Under the pieces are notes generated by a model. It was not told where the DNA came from. It saw only the letters and a program-made list of their open reading frames with translations, and did no database searches. From positions 1-51,758 of IMG/VR virus record IMGVR_UViG_3300030060_000545: DNA of 51,758 nt. One strand, written 5' to 3'. Shown piece after piece: positions 7,878-13,365 of the stretch. The stretch is from a virus. The translations under genes were made by a program, and so were the position numbers. How positions within the stretch are numbered: the stretch's first letter is position 1; every line of letters begins with the position of its first letter.

Positions 7878-8029
7878 TTTCCTTGCCCTCTATATTTTTT
7901 AAATGTTTGTTTCTTTCTCTTAGGCATTGTTGAAGTAGCTACGTTACCTCTACCTATATGAGTTTTCTTTCCTCTTGAACCTGTTACAGATTCGTGAGCT
8001 ATTTTTCCTCTATTTATTCTTAATGCCAT
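7874..8029 (-). CDS. hypothetical basic protein, 51 aa
   Basis: A short, strongly basic, glycine-containing protein (INRGKIAHESV, GSRGKKTHIGRGN, KRKKQTFKKYRGQGK) with no predicted membrane segment. It overlaps the DUF3846-like gene by ten bases and the 115-aa gene by four (ATGA). It is probably a nucleic-acid binder, judged only from composition. Confidence 0.6.
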   Translation of the reverse strand: MALRINRGKIAHESVTGSRGKKTHIGRGNVATSTMPKRKKQTFKKYRGQGK

Positions 8030-8355
8030 TTGTCAAATCCTCTTGGTTGAAAGTCTATTGCTTCTTGTACTTCTTCTAAAGTTAATGTTGGAGATATAGT
8101 TTCTCCACCACCATTGACTCCCAATATCAAACCATTACCTGCTAAAGTTTGACTGTAGTTATCACCATGATAAGTAAAGAATAGTTGGTCTTCAACAAAC
8201 AATCCTTCATCATCTACATAGATGCCATTTGTTTCATCAATTCTAACTACATCAAACGTAGCACAGTCAACTAAATCATAAATATTATGAAGAGTTCCGT
8301 CAAACTCTACCTCTTTTATTTCTTCATTTTTTACATCAATTAATATTGCTTTCAT
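8020..8355 (-). CDS. DUF3846-like protein, 111 aa
   Basis: The middle of the protein (IYVDDEGLFVEDQLFF, then LAGNGLILGVNGGGE) matches what I remember of the DUF3846 pattern, found in phages and mobile elements: a strand with NEEGL followed by NGLVLG and a GE turn. The function of that family is unknown. It overlaps the small basic gene downstream and lies 8 bases after the 91-aa gene. An early, soluble, acidic protein; antirestriction-type roles have been suggested for similar small phage proteins but nothing here proves one. Confidence 0.55.
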   Translation of the reverse strand: MKAILIDVKNEEIKEVEFDGTLHNIYDLVDCATFDVVRIDETNGIYVDDEGLFVEDQLFFTYHGDNYSQTLAGNGLILGVNGGGETISPTLTLEEVQEAIDFQPRGFDKWH

Positions 8356-8363
8356 ATTTCTCC

Positions 8364-8639
8364 TTATGTCATTGTTAATAATCTTTCTTTCTCAGCTATT
8401 GCCATGTACTCAATATCTTGAGAGGATACTGCTTCACGACAATGATTAGATAAAAACTGTATAATTAAACCTAATACGCAAATTTCATCATAATCATAAA
8501 CCGCTTCTATATCATCATTGTGAGTCCAATTTTCCCAAACATAATTTACACAGTCTTCTCTAAGGTCAGGTCTGCTTGGCAGTTGCCAATGTTTATCTAC
8601 CTCTTCTTGTATGTAAGACATTAGTTCTTCTTGATTCAT
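8364..8639 (-). CDS. hypothetical protein, 91 aa
   Basis: Not recognised. An acidic helical protein with tryptophans in the N-terminal half (YVWENWTHNDD) and a hydrophobic helix (ICVLGLIIQFL) that looks amphipathic rather than membrane-spanning. It is coupled by ATGA to the 97-aa gene upstream, so it belongs to the early operon. Confidence 0.6.
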   Translation of the reverse strand: MNQEELMSYIQEEVDKHWQLPSRPDLREDCVNYVWENWTHNDDIEAVYDYDEICVLGLIIQFLSNHCREAVSSQDIEYMAIAEKERLLTMT

Positions 8640-8929
8640 TTCTCTAACTCCTGCTTAATTAAATCTTCAAAGTAATCTTTGAGTTCGTCAATTCTAGTTT
8701 GTAATGAGTCTTCAATAATATCTGTAATCCTTATTTCTAAATCAGTTACTTCATCATTGACATGCTCTAAAACATATCTATAATTATCTTCTTCAGTTTG
8801 TTTAACATCAGCTATATCATTATGAATACTCAGTATCGTATCTGAATACTCAATAGTATCTTCAATATAACTTTCTAATCCACTTAGAACTGTGTGTTCT
8901 GTTGCAGTTTTATCCCATGCACTACTCAT
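8636..8929 (-). CDS. hypothetical acidic coiled-coil protein, 97 aa
   Basis: Almost wholly helical and very acidic (repeated D/E with I/L/V spacing, as in IDELKDYFEDLIKQELEK), suggesting a coiled coil or a DNA-mimic-like surface. No motif identifies a family. GGAGG lies upstream of the ATG, the best ribosome site in this stretch, and the gene is coupled downstream to the 91-aa gene. Confidence 0.6.
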   Translation of the reverse strand: MSSAWDKTATEHTVLSGLESYIEDTIEYSDTILSIHNDIADVKQTEEDNYRYVLEHVNDEVTDLEIRITDIIEDSLQTRIDELKDYFEDLIKQELEK

Positions 8930-8930
8930 A

Positions 8931-9143
8931 CTAATCTACCTCCATTATTATATCATCAACCATTTTAACTTCTGCAAAAAACTCTCTTTTACCTGTACCT
9001 CTTGGGTCAAAAGGTCTATTAGAGCCTACCAAAGTTCCATTACTTTTATATTCCAAACCAAAAAAAGAAGTCTCGACATACCTCAATGGATTGCCTATAT
9101 TTTCTTTTAATTCTTTTTTACTTTTATAAGAGAATATTAACAT
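8931..9143 (-). CDS. conserved-looking hypothetical protein, 70 aa
   Basis: A small protein with an SKKELKENIGNPLRYVETS opening, then GLEYKSNGTLVGSNRP and a beta-like end (REFFAEVKMVDDIIMEVD). From memory, very similar short proteins occur in other marine and enteric phages, but I know no function. It overlaps the stop of the GP88-like gene by seven bases and is probably co-translated. Confidence 0.6.
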   Translation of the reverse strand: MLIFSYKSKKELKENIGNPLRYVETSFFGLEYKSNGTLVGSNRPFDPRGTGKREFFAEVKMVDDIIMEVD

Positions 9144-9874
9144 GCTATTAACCTCACATCTATTTTTTCGTTATCAATTACAAAGCCAGAATAATCAGTC
9201 TTAGCTTTACCTTTTGCTTTTAGTCCGACAACTACATTGTCTTTATCTAAAAATCTCATGTCATGTTCGTCACCGTCTATGACTTCTAAACCTTTGAAAT
9301 ATTTTGGAATAATCTTTCTAAATACTACTGCTCTGTTCTCTGATACAACATCAAAGAGTTTAGCATACTTTTTATTAGCTTCTGAATAACTCCATGTCAA
9401 ATGATAGTTATCAATACCATTTATCTTTCTTGTAGGTATTTTAGTATAATCATAAAACTGTATGTTAGGAAACATATCAAACATGTTCTTACCATTTACT
9501 TCTTGATACTCCCATTGAATGTCTGATGTACCATTTAATCTAAGACAAGGGTATTTATTTAGCTTATCACATTCTCGTTCAAATTTTGTAATGTCTGAAA
9601 CTAATTGACTCATAAATGTATCATAATCATAGAAATAAAGCAAGGTTTTTCGTATCCTAGCTAATTGAATAGAATTAAAAACACCTCCCAAGCCTGCAGT
9701 ATTTAAGCATGGTTTATCACACTTAGCAATCTTAGAATAAGGGCAAGTAGTTTTTTCTCCGTCAGCTAAATCTGAGGGAGCAAGATACATAATCCTACTA
9801 AAGTATTGGTCTTGTATCTTGTTGCTCTTGTCAATCTTAGGACTAGAACTTGATAGTAATTTATAACTTGGCAT
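9137..9874 (-). CDS. GP88/DUF7227-like phage protein with conserved cysteines, 245 aa
   Basis: The protein opens with a serine-rich segment, then TTCPYSKIAKCDKPCL (C44, C52, C56), an ARIRKT helix and CLRLNGTSDIQWE. This layout resembles the phage GP88/DUF7227-type family, whose members share an N-terminal cysteine cluster and an RLNGTSD-like motif. The three close cysteines could bind a metal or an Fe-S cluster, which is notable in a phage that also encodes IscU. No catalytic role is established. CGGAG lies upstream of the start. The family call is from memory. Confidence 0.5.
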   Translation of the reverse strand: MPSYKLLSSSSPKIDKSNKIQDQYFSRIMYLAPSDLADGEKTTCPYSKIAKCDKPCLNTAGLGGVFNSIQLARIRKTLLYFYDYDTFMSQLVSDITKFERECDKLNKYPCLRLNGTSDIQWEYQEVNGKNMFDMFPNIQFYDYTKIPTRKINGIDNYHLTWSYSEANKKYAKLFDVVSENRAVVFRKIIPKYFKGLEVIDGDEHDMRFLDKDNVVVGLKAKGKAKTDYSGFVIDNEKIDVRLIAC

Positions 9875-9885
9875 GTTTATCTCCG

Positions 9886-10029
9886 TTAGTTTGTTTGGTC
9901 ACAAACAATTAATACATATTCACTTAACATTTCCTTAACTTGCTCTTTACTGTAAGCATTTACATATATACAAAGATTATCACCATTACCAAATCCATTA
10001 TTTATAAACTCAACATAGTATCTATTCAT
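9886..10029 (-). CDS. hypothetical protein, 47 aa
   Basis: A short gene with a good ribosome site (GGAG six bases before ATG). The product begins MNRYYVEFINNGFGNGDNLC and ends in a hydrophobic-acidic helix. It lies between the structured RNA at 10,124-10,192 and the GP88-like gene. It resembles small beta-strand proteins that wrap phage early regions, but I recognise no family. Confidence 0.55.
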   Translation of the reverse strand: MNRYYVEFINNGFGNGDNLCIYVNAYSKEQVKEMLSEYVLIVCDQTN

Positions 10030-10123
10030 TGTTATTCTCCTTCTTAAAATGATAGTTTTTTAAGCAGGTCTATCAACTTCTACCTATCTCGGAATTATAC
10101 TATTGTTCTAGGCTCTCAAGAGT

Positions 10124-10192
10124 GTGTAGCTAGGGTAAAGGGTTCGGATTAAGTCTATCTTTACTTTTCTGCAGTCGAACACCTAGCTACAC
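10124..10192. ncRNA. candidate structured RNA: nested pseudoknot closed by an 11-bp stem
   Basis: An 11-bp perfect outer stem pairs GTGTAGCTAGG (10,124-10,134) with CCTAGCTACAC (10,182-10,192). Inside, GTAAAG (10,135-10,140) pairs with CTTTAC (10,159-10,164). GTTCG in that loop (10,142-10,146) can pair with CGAAC (10,176-10,180), forming an H-type pseudoknot within the closed stem. It lies in a minus-strand intergenic space between two early genes, so it is probably read on that strand, though all pairs are Watson-Crick and either strand could fold. It is not a tRNA. A riboswitch, ribozyme or nuclease-blocking element are options. Confidence 0.45.
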
Positions 10193-10198
10193 TTTGAA

Positions 10199-10600
10199 TT
10201 AAATAGATTCCTGAGATATTTCTTTTATAATTTCAGGAAGTCTATCTGTTGAACCTTTTTCAAGTAAAGCTATTGCAAGTTTATCAGATATATTATTTTT
10301 TAAAGTATAATCAGCTTCTTTAAACTCTAATTGATTGCGATAACCTAAAACTAAATTCACCTGATTGTTAAAATTAAAAGACTTAATATGAGTTTTAAGT
10401 TCGTCTTTTAGTTTTTGATGTTGCTTATAAATTTCTGATTCTTTTTCTTGTAGTTTTTCAATAGCTTCAATTTGTTTTTGAAAAGATAAATAATCTCTTT
10501 TACTAACTAACTGTCTAGCTTTTATTTTTCTTTGTTTATTTACTTTTTCAGCTATAGTATTAACAATAGCATCTTGTTCAAATTTTCTTAATTGTGTCAT
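10199..10600 (-). CDS. hypothetical coiled-coil protein, 133 aa
   Basis: Not recognised. A basic N-terminus (KVNKQRKIKARQLVSKRDYL) leads into a long charged helix (IEAIEKLQEKESEIYKQHQKLKDEL), a probable coiled coil, with a smaller mixed C-terminal part. No signal or membrane segment. It is the first gene after the extended -10 promoter near 10,705 and its leader carries the hairpin at 10,627-10,650. An early DNA- or RNA-binding protein is plausible from charge. Confidence 0.6.
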   Translation of the reverse strand: MTQLRKFEQDAIVNTIAEKVNKQRKIKARQLVSKRDYLSFQKQIEAIEKLQEKESEIYKQHQKLKDELKTHIKSFNFNNQVNLVLGYRNQLEFKEADYTLKNNISDKLAIALLEKGSTDRLPEIIKEISQESI

Positions 10601-10626
10601 AGTTTTACCTTATTGTTTAAAAATGT

Positions 10627-10650
10627 GATAGTTTTTAAAGAGAACTATCA
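10627..10650 (-). promoter_or_regulatory. leader hairpin (GATAG...CTATC), related to one near 10,050
   Basis: GATAGTT (10,627-10,633) and AACTATC flank a loop of about ten bases, in the 5' leader of the gene starting at 10,600. A related element, GATAG plus a T-run and CTATCAACT, lies near 10,050-10,077, in the leader of the 47-aa gene. The shared sequence suggests a common post-transcriptional signal; its role is unknown. Confidence 0.4.
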
Positions 10651-10699
10651 AACTCTTAGAGGTGTTTACTTTAATTCTAAGTGTACATTAATTATTATT

Positions 10700-10708
10700 A
10701 TTATAGCA
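10700..10708 (-). promoter_or_regulatory. extended -10 promoter
   Basis: The minus strand reads TGCTATAAT (10,708-10,700), a perfect -10 hexamer with the TGn extension. There is no good -35 box at 16-18 bases, as is allowed for extended -10 promoters. It should start transcription near 10,693 towards the gene at 10,600. Confidence 0.6.
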
Positions 10709-10752
10709 TCTAGCTATCAAATATGTCCTTAATAAAAATTAAAGATGAAACA

Positions 10753-10944
10753 CTATCTTAAACTCTGTATTTGATATTTAGTAGGTTCATAAGTTTGTCT
10801 AAAGGGTGTCACAGATACTATTTTAAAACCTTTTTTATACATAATAAATATATCTTCTCTGTGAGAATGATTTTCTAAGTATCTGTACTTGTTATCTTGT
10901 AAATGTCTCTTAGCACTTTCTAAAGTATTAAATATCTTTTTCAT
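10753..10944 (-). CDS. hypothetical basic protein, 63 aa
   Basis: Not recognised. A small basic protein with many histidines and aromatics (LQDNKYRYLENHSHREDIF), probably one helix followed by strands (KGFKIVSVTPFRQ). It lies in the early region between the promoter/operator near 11,000 and the extended -10 promoter at 10,705. Confidence 0.55.
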   Translation of the reverse strand: MKKIFNTLESAKRHLQDNKYRYLENHSHREDIFIMYKKGFKIVSVTPFRQTYEPTKYQIQSLR

Positions 10945-10987
10945 ATTGTTTTAATGTTGTTAATGAATGGTGGAGCATGGTATAGTA

Positions 10988-11028
10988 CGTCTTGCATTTT
11001 GTCAACACAAGACGCACACCATAGATAG
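10988..11028 (-). promoter_or_regulatory. early promoter with repeated upstream element and flanking inverted repeat
   Basis: On the minus strand a TTGACA box (11,005-11,000) is followed by a weaker TATACC. Bases 10,999-11,028 are the same 30-base element as 11,642-11,671, with one mismatch. Here 7-bp inverted repeats, CGTCTTG (10,988-10,994) and CAAGACG (11,008-11,014), surround the -35 box, like an operator. It precedes the gene starting at 10,944. Confidence 0.55.
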
Positions 11029-11031
11029 TCT

Positions 11032-11436
11032 TTATCCGAATAAAGCTTTGTTCATTCGTTGGAACAGACTAGGCTTTTCAAAATCTCTATTTAAACGTAG
11101 AGTTTTAAAAGCATCTAAGTATTCATCAGTTATCCTAAAGTTCTCAGGAACTTCAAGAACCTGCATCATAGGATTACGTCTGCCGATACCAACTTTTTGA
11201 TAGAACCTAACATTCCTTTGAGGGTGTTTCTTCAAAACATTTAAAGAAACTTTGCCGACATGAGTTGTATTAAAAGTATCTCCTGACGTAAATTCATATC
11301 TATTTTTGAGTTTTCTAACTCTAGCAATAGAAACATTCTCGTCATCACACAGTTTCCAAAAAGTTTGTACTTCTAGTGGAGCATTTACAATAGCTGTTGT
11401 GGTAGCTGAACCTTTATTTGTATATGTTATAGCCAT
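11032..11436 (-). CDS. hypothetical protein, 134 aa
   Basis: Not recognised. A basic protein with a Thr-rich start (TYTNKGSATTTAIVNAPLEVQTFWKL), a central KLKNRYEFTSGDTFNTTHVGKVSL and a basic, aromatic C-terminus (NRDFEKPSLFQRMNKALFG). The central part could be a small helix-turn-helix or Sm-like fold, but no signature is convincing. The gene lies between two promoter repeats, so it may be a single-gene early unit. Confidence 0.6.
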   Translation of the reverse strand: MAITYTNKGSATTTAIVNAPLEVQTFWKLCDDENVSIARVRKLKNRYEFTSGDTFNTTHVGKVSLNVLKKHPQRNVRFYQKVGIGRRNPMMQVLEVPENFRITDEYLDAFKTLRLNRDFEKPSLFQRMNKALFG

Positions 11437-11489
11437 AATTATTATTATTTATAGTTAAATTAAACTTTAGTTAAGGTCAAAGTCGTAAC

Positions 11490-11573
11490 CTAATCGTCAA
11501 ACAAATCTAAACCTTCTAAGGTATCTTCATTGTTTTCCAAATCTGTTAAAAATTCTTGTAATCTATCTAGCAT
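11490..11573 (-). CDS. possible 27-aa acidic microprotein
   Basis: A short frame with a strong ribosome site (GGGAGA five bases before ATG). The product, MLDRLQEFLTDLENNEDTLE and a further seven residues, is a single acidic amphipathic helix. Small early acidic peptides are common in T7-like phages, but length alone makes this tentative. Confidence 0.4.
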   Translation of the reverse strand: MLDRLQEFLTDLENNEDTLEGLDLFDD

Positions 11574-11619
11574 ATCATTCTCCCTTAATAAATATTTTGA
11601 CGTTGCTTTGATGTTGGGA

Positions 11620-11671
11620 AGTATGGCATACGACTGATTGATTGTCAACACAAGACGCATACCATAGATAG
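11620..11671 (-). promoter_or_regulatory. early promoter with repeated 30-base upstream element
   Basis: On the minus strand: TTGACA (11,648-11,643), 17 bases, CATACT (11,625-11,620) preceded by TGC, so a weaker -10 with an extension. Bases 11,642-11,671 repeat those at 10,999-11,028 with one mismatch, so the element covers the -35 box and about 23 bases upstream. It points to the 27-aa frame and the gene at 11,436. Confidence 0.55.
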
Positions 11672-11684
11672 ACTCTATGTCTAA

Positions 11685-12026
11685 TTACTTCCATGATAAA
11701 TGTTTGGGATTAACAAAGTAGTCACGAGGTTGTTTAGTAAACCCATAATCTTTGTACCATTCTCGCTTTCGCTTTTGACCTGAAACAAAACTATCTGACT
11801 CAGCATCTCTCCTCCATTGAACAAAAGCTTTAGTCTTAAAGTTTTCAAGCGACAGTCTAGCTCTATGAGTAGAGTTTCTCATCATTACCCACTTCCGACC
11901 AATCTTTATTTGATACAATCTGTTACCAAACTTTCCCATAAAGAAAGTCTCAAAGTGGTCAGACATTTGAGGGTTCAAAAGTCTTTCTTGTCTTTCTGGT
12001 GAAATTTTTGTATGTAGTTTTTCCAT
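11685..12026 (-). CDS. hypothetical basic protein, 113 aa
   Basis: Not recognised. Strongly basic, with many Arg/Lys and Trp (IKIGRKWVMMRNSTHRARLSL, QKRKREWYKDYGF). No membrane segment. The composition suggests nucleic-acid or ribosome binding. It is second in the first early transcript, after the 86-aa gene. Confidence 0.6.
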   Translation of the reverse strand: MEKLHTKISPERQERLLNPQMSDHFETFFMGKFGNRLYQIKIGRKWVMMRNSTHRARLSLENFKTKAFVQWRRDAESDSFVSGQKRKREWYKDYGFTKQPRDYFVNPKHLSWK

Positions 12027-12036
12027 AGTTATTTCC

Positions 12037-12297
12037 TTAGTGTTTTGTTATTAAACCTCTGAGAAGGTATTCAGCTTCATCTAAATGTTCTACTGCTTTT
12101 TCCAAGTCATCAAAGTCTATTGTAGGAAACTCTTTTTTAATTCTGTCGTCTCCTGTTTGACTAGCCAAAACCAACATATCTAGGAACAACATCATACTCC
12201 TAATATCTTTAGACATAGCTTCAAAAGTTTCATTTTTCATCTGCTCAAAGGATTGTGGTGGGTTCAGCTCTATTACATTATCTTTTTTATCTTTCAT
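12037..12297 (-). CDS. hypothetical acidic protein, 86 aa
   Basis: Not recognised. I start it at 12,297 (MKDKKDNVIELN) because an upstream in-frame ATG at 12,345 lies on the -10 box of its promoter and could not be in the message. The product is acidic and helical (DDLEKAVEHLDEAEYLLRG). It is the first early gene on the minus strand, directly behind the strong promoter at 12,371-12,344, so it is probably among the first proteins made after infection. No clear ribosome site is seen. Confidence 0.6.
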   Translation of the reverse strand: MKDKKDNVIELNPPQSFEQMKNETFEAMSKDIRSMMLFLDMLVLASQTGDDRIKKEFPTIDFDDLEKAVEHLDEAEYLLRGLITKH

Positions 12298-12343
12298 AAT
12301 ATTTTTATTTGTTATACTGTGGCACAATTGCCAAAGCCACTCC

Positions 12344-12378
12344 ATTAAAGCACCGTTTCATTTTTTGTCAAGTGTCAA
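12344..12378 (-). promoter_or_regulatory. strong early promoter with doubled -35 box
   Basis: The minus strand has two TTGACA boxes seven bases apart (12,378-12,373 and 12,371-12,366). The second is followed by a 16-base spacer and TTTAAT (12,349-12,344) preceded by TGC, an extended -10. It faces the whole early block and is probably the main early promoter. Confidence 0.75.
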
Positions 12379-12620
12379 ACGTACAGATGTAAATAAACTC
12401 TACCTATAAATATTTATACACATAATCATTATAATCTTTGCATACCCCTGTCGGCTTCGCTAAAGAGTTAAAACGGGTAGACACATAAGTACTTACGCAT
12501 AAGTATCTATGTAAGCCTTACGTAAAGACTAAAAAATACTAATGGCAAAGTTACCCTAAAGGGTAAAATCTTTATTAGAAAAAAAATGTTGACAGGGCTT
12601 GACTGAGGATTTACTCTGTA
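12379..12620. other. intergenic region between divergent transcription units
   Basis: No gene of useful length. It holds the start of the hairpin series: a 14-base AT palindrome (12,405-12,418), ATAAT/ATTAT (12,422-12,432), a hairpin of TACTTA/TAAGTA plus ACATA/TATGT (12,483-12,512), GTAAG/CTTAC (12,511-12,521) and TTACCC/GGGTAA (12,551-12,566). A plus-strand TTGACA at 12,589 has only a poor -10 (TACTCT) at 17 bases. A divergent region like this could also contain a replication origin. Confidence 0.6.
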
Positions 12621-12662
12621 ATGGCAAATTTCGGCAACGGTGCTGAAATATTTAACGAATGA
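12621..12662 (+). CDS. possible 13-aa leader peptide
   Basis: ATG at 12,621 opens a 13-codon frame (MANFGNGAEIFNE) whose TGA overlaps the ATG of the next gene (ATGA). It contains a 9-bp hairpin (12,628-12,649). The overlap suggests translational coupling or a regulatory leader, but there is no strong ribosome site. Confidence 0.35.
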   Translation: MANFGNGAEIFNE

Positions 12663-12976
12663 CCATAGGTCAGGAGGTTGTTATCAAAACAACAACAAAA
12701 AATGGTGCTAAAGCACCCCAAAAAACCAGTAAGTTTAACGAAGAAGCTAGAGCTTCTTATCCTCAAGTAATGAAAATTGCTATGCATTTTTCAAAACTGG
12801 CTAAATGTCCGAAGGACATTAAGTTCGGAACTTTGAGAGGTCATTTTTTAGCAAGGCTAAACGACCAAAAGAAACCTTTGACCAACGGTCAAGTTTCTAA
12901 ACTTCTTACGCTGAAAGCTGTTCCAGCTTCGGATTTGAAGTCCATGAGAGCTTATAAGGATTTTCAATCCTCATAA
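12659..12976 (+). CDS. hypothetical basic protein in the hairpin array, 105 aa
   Basis: Not recognised. A basic N-terminal tail (KTTTKNGAKAPQKTSKFNEE) precedes what looks like a small folded helical domain (YPQVMKIAMHFSKLAKCPKD, then LNDQKKPLTNGQVSKLL). About ten perfect hairpins lie within the coding sequence, so its codons are shared with secondary structure. A GGGAGCT/AGCTCCC terminator follows. As first plus-strand gene it may be early. A DNA-binding role is possible from its charge. The protein reads as plausible, but its codon choice is unlike its neighbours because of the inverted repeats. Confidence 0.6.
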   Translation: MTIGQEVVIKTTTKNGAKAPQKTSKFNEEARASYPQVMKIAMHFSKLAKCPKDIKFGTLRGHFLARLNDQKKPLTNGQVSKLLTLKAVPASDLKSMRAYKDFQSS

Positions 12977-12990
12977 GCATTTTGGAATTA

Positions 12991-13015
12991 GGGAGCTTTA
13001 GAGCTCCCTTTTTCC
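12991..13015 (+). terminator. rho-independent terminator
   Basis: GGGAGCT (12,991-12,997), loop TTAG, AGCTCCC (13,002-13,008), then TTTTT. The same 18-base hairpin recurs at 13,340-13,357, so each gene of the array ends with the same terminator. Confidence 0.8.
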
Positions 13016-13047
13016 TTAAATTTTTATATAAAAATTGGAGAAAATTT

Positions 13048-13320
13048 ATGAGTATAAATTTTGAAGTATCTAAACACTTATTCTTAGATGGTTTACATCT
13101 AAAAACAGAGTTTGAAAATGGATATGAAGTATCCATTGTTCCTAGTTCCATTCCTTTCGGAATGAATGATTTTAACGGAAACCCTGAAAGGGTTGAATTA
13201 GGAATTTGGTATGAAGGTACTATGATTAGTACCTTTAGTGATGAAGATTTAACGTACTTGACTCCGTCAAGAGCTATTGAAATCTGTGAAGAGGTCAGAG
13301 ACCTCAATCCAAATATCTAG
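13048..13320 (+). CDS. hypothetical acidic protein in the hairpin array, 90 aa
   Basis: Not recognised. The start at 13,048 is chosen for GGAG eight bases upstream; an earlier in-frame ATG (12,982) would read through the terminator hairpin. The product is acidic and beta-rich (LHLKTEFENGYEVSIVPSSI, VELGIWYEGTMISTF), ending in a helix. The start codon lies inside a 9-bp stem (13,041-13,062), which could hide it from ribosomes. Eight more hairpins lie in the coding sequence and the TAG stop lies in another. It is bounded by two identical terminators, so it forms its own unit. Confidence 0.65.
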   Translation: MSINFEVSKHLFLDGLHLKTEFENGYEVSIVPSSIPFGMNDFNGNPERVELGIWYEGTMISTFSDEDLTYLTPSRAIEICEEVRDLNPNI

Positions 13321-13337
13321 TTAGATATTTGAAATTT

Positions 13338-13365
13338 AAGGGAGCTTTAGAGCTCCCTTTTTTTT
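13338..13365 (+). terminator. rho-independent terminator (second copy)
   Basis: AAGGGAGCT (13,338-13,346), loop TTAG, AGCTCCCTT (13,351-13,359), within and followed by eight T (13,358-13,365). The core is identical to the hairpin at 12,991-13,008. Confidence 0.88.

Noticed and set aside
9340-9370. Minus-strand TTGACA with TAATAA at 17 bases in the GP88-like gene
   Set aside because: Only three of six -10 bases fit.
10118-10192. tRNA-like gene (11-bp end stem, GGTTCG motif)
   Set aside because: There is no D-arm, anticodon arm or proper T-arm, and the outer stem is 11 bp instead of seven. I list it only as a structured RNA.
12589-12617. Plus-strand promoter for the first hairpin-array gene
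   Set aside because: TTGACA is present, but the best -10 (TACTCT) matches three of six. A promoter is needed somewhere here, but I cannot place it.
12906-13307. 133-codon open frame on the minus strand through the hairpin array
   Set aside because: No ribosome site. Ribosome sites and the T-runs of the terminators fit genes on the plus strand. Inverted repeats make both strands similar, which inflates antisense frames.
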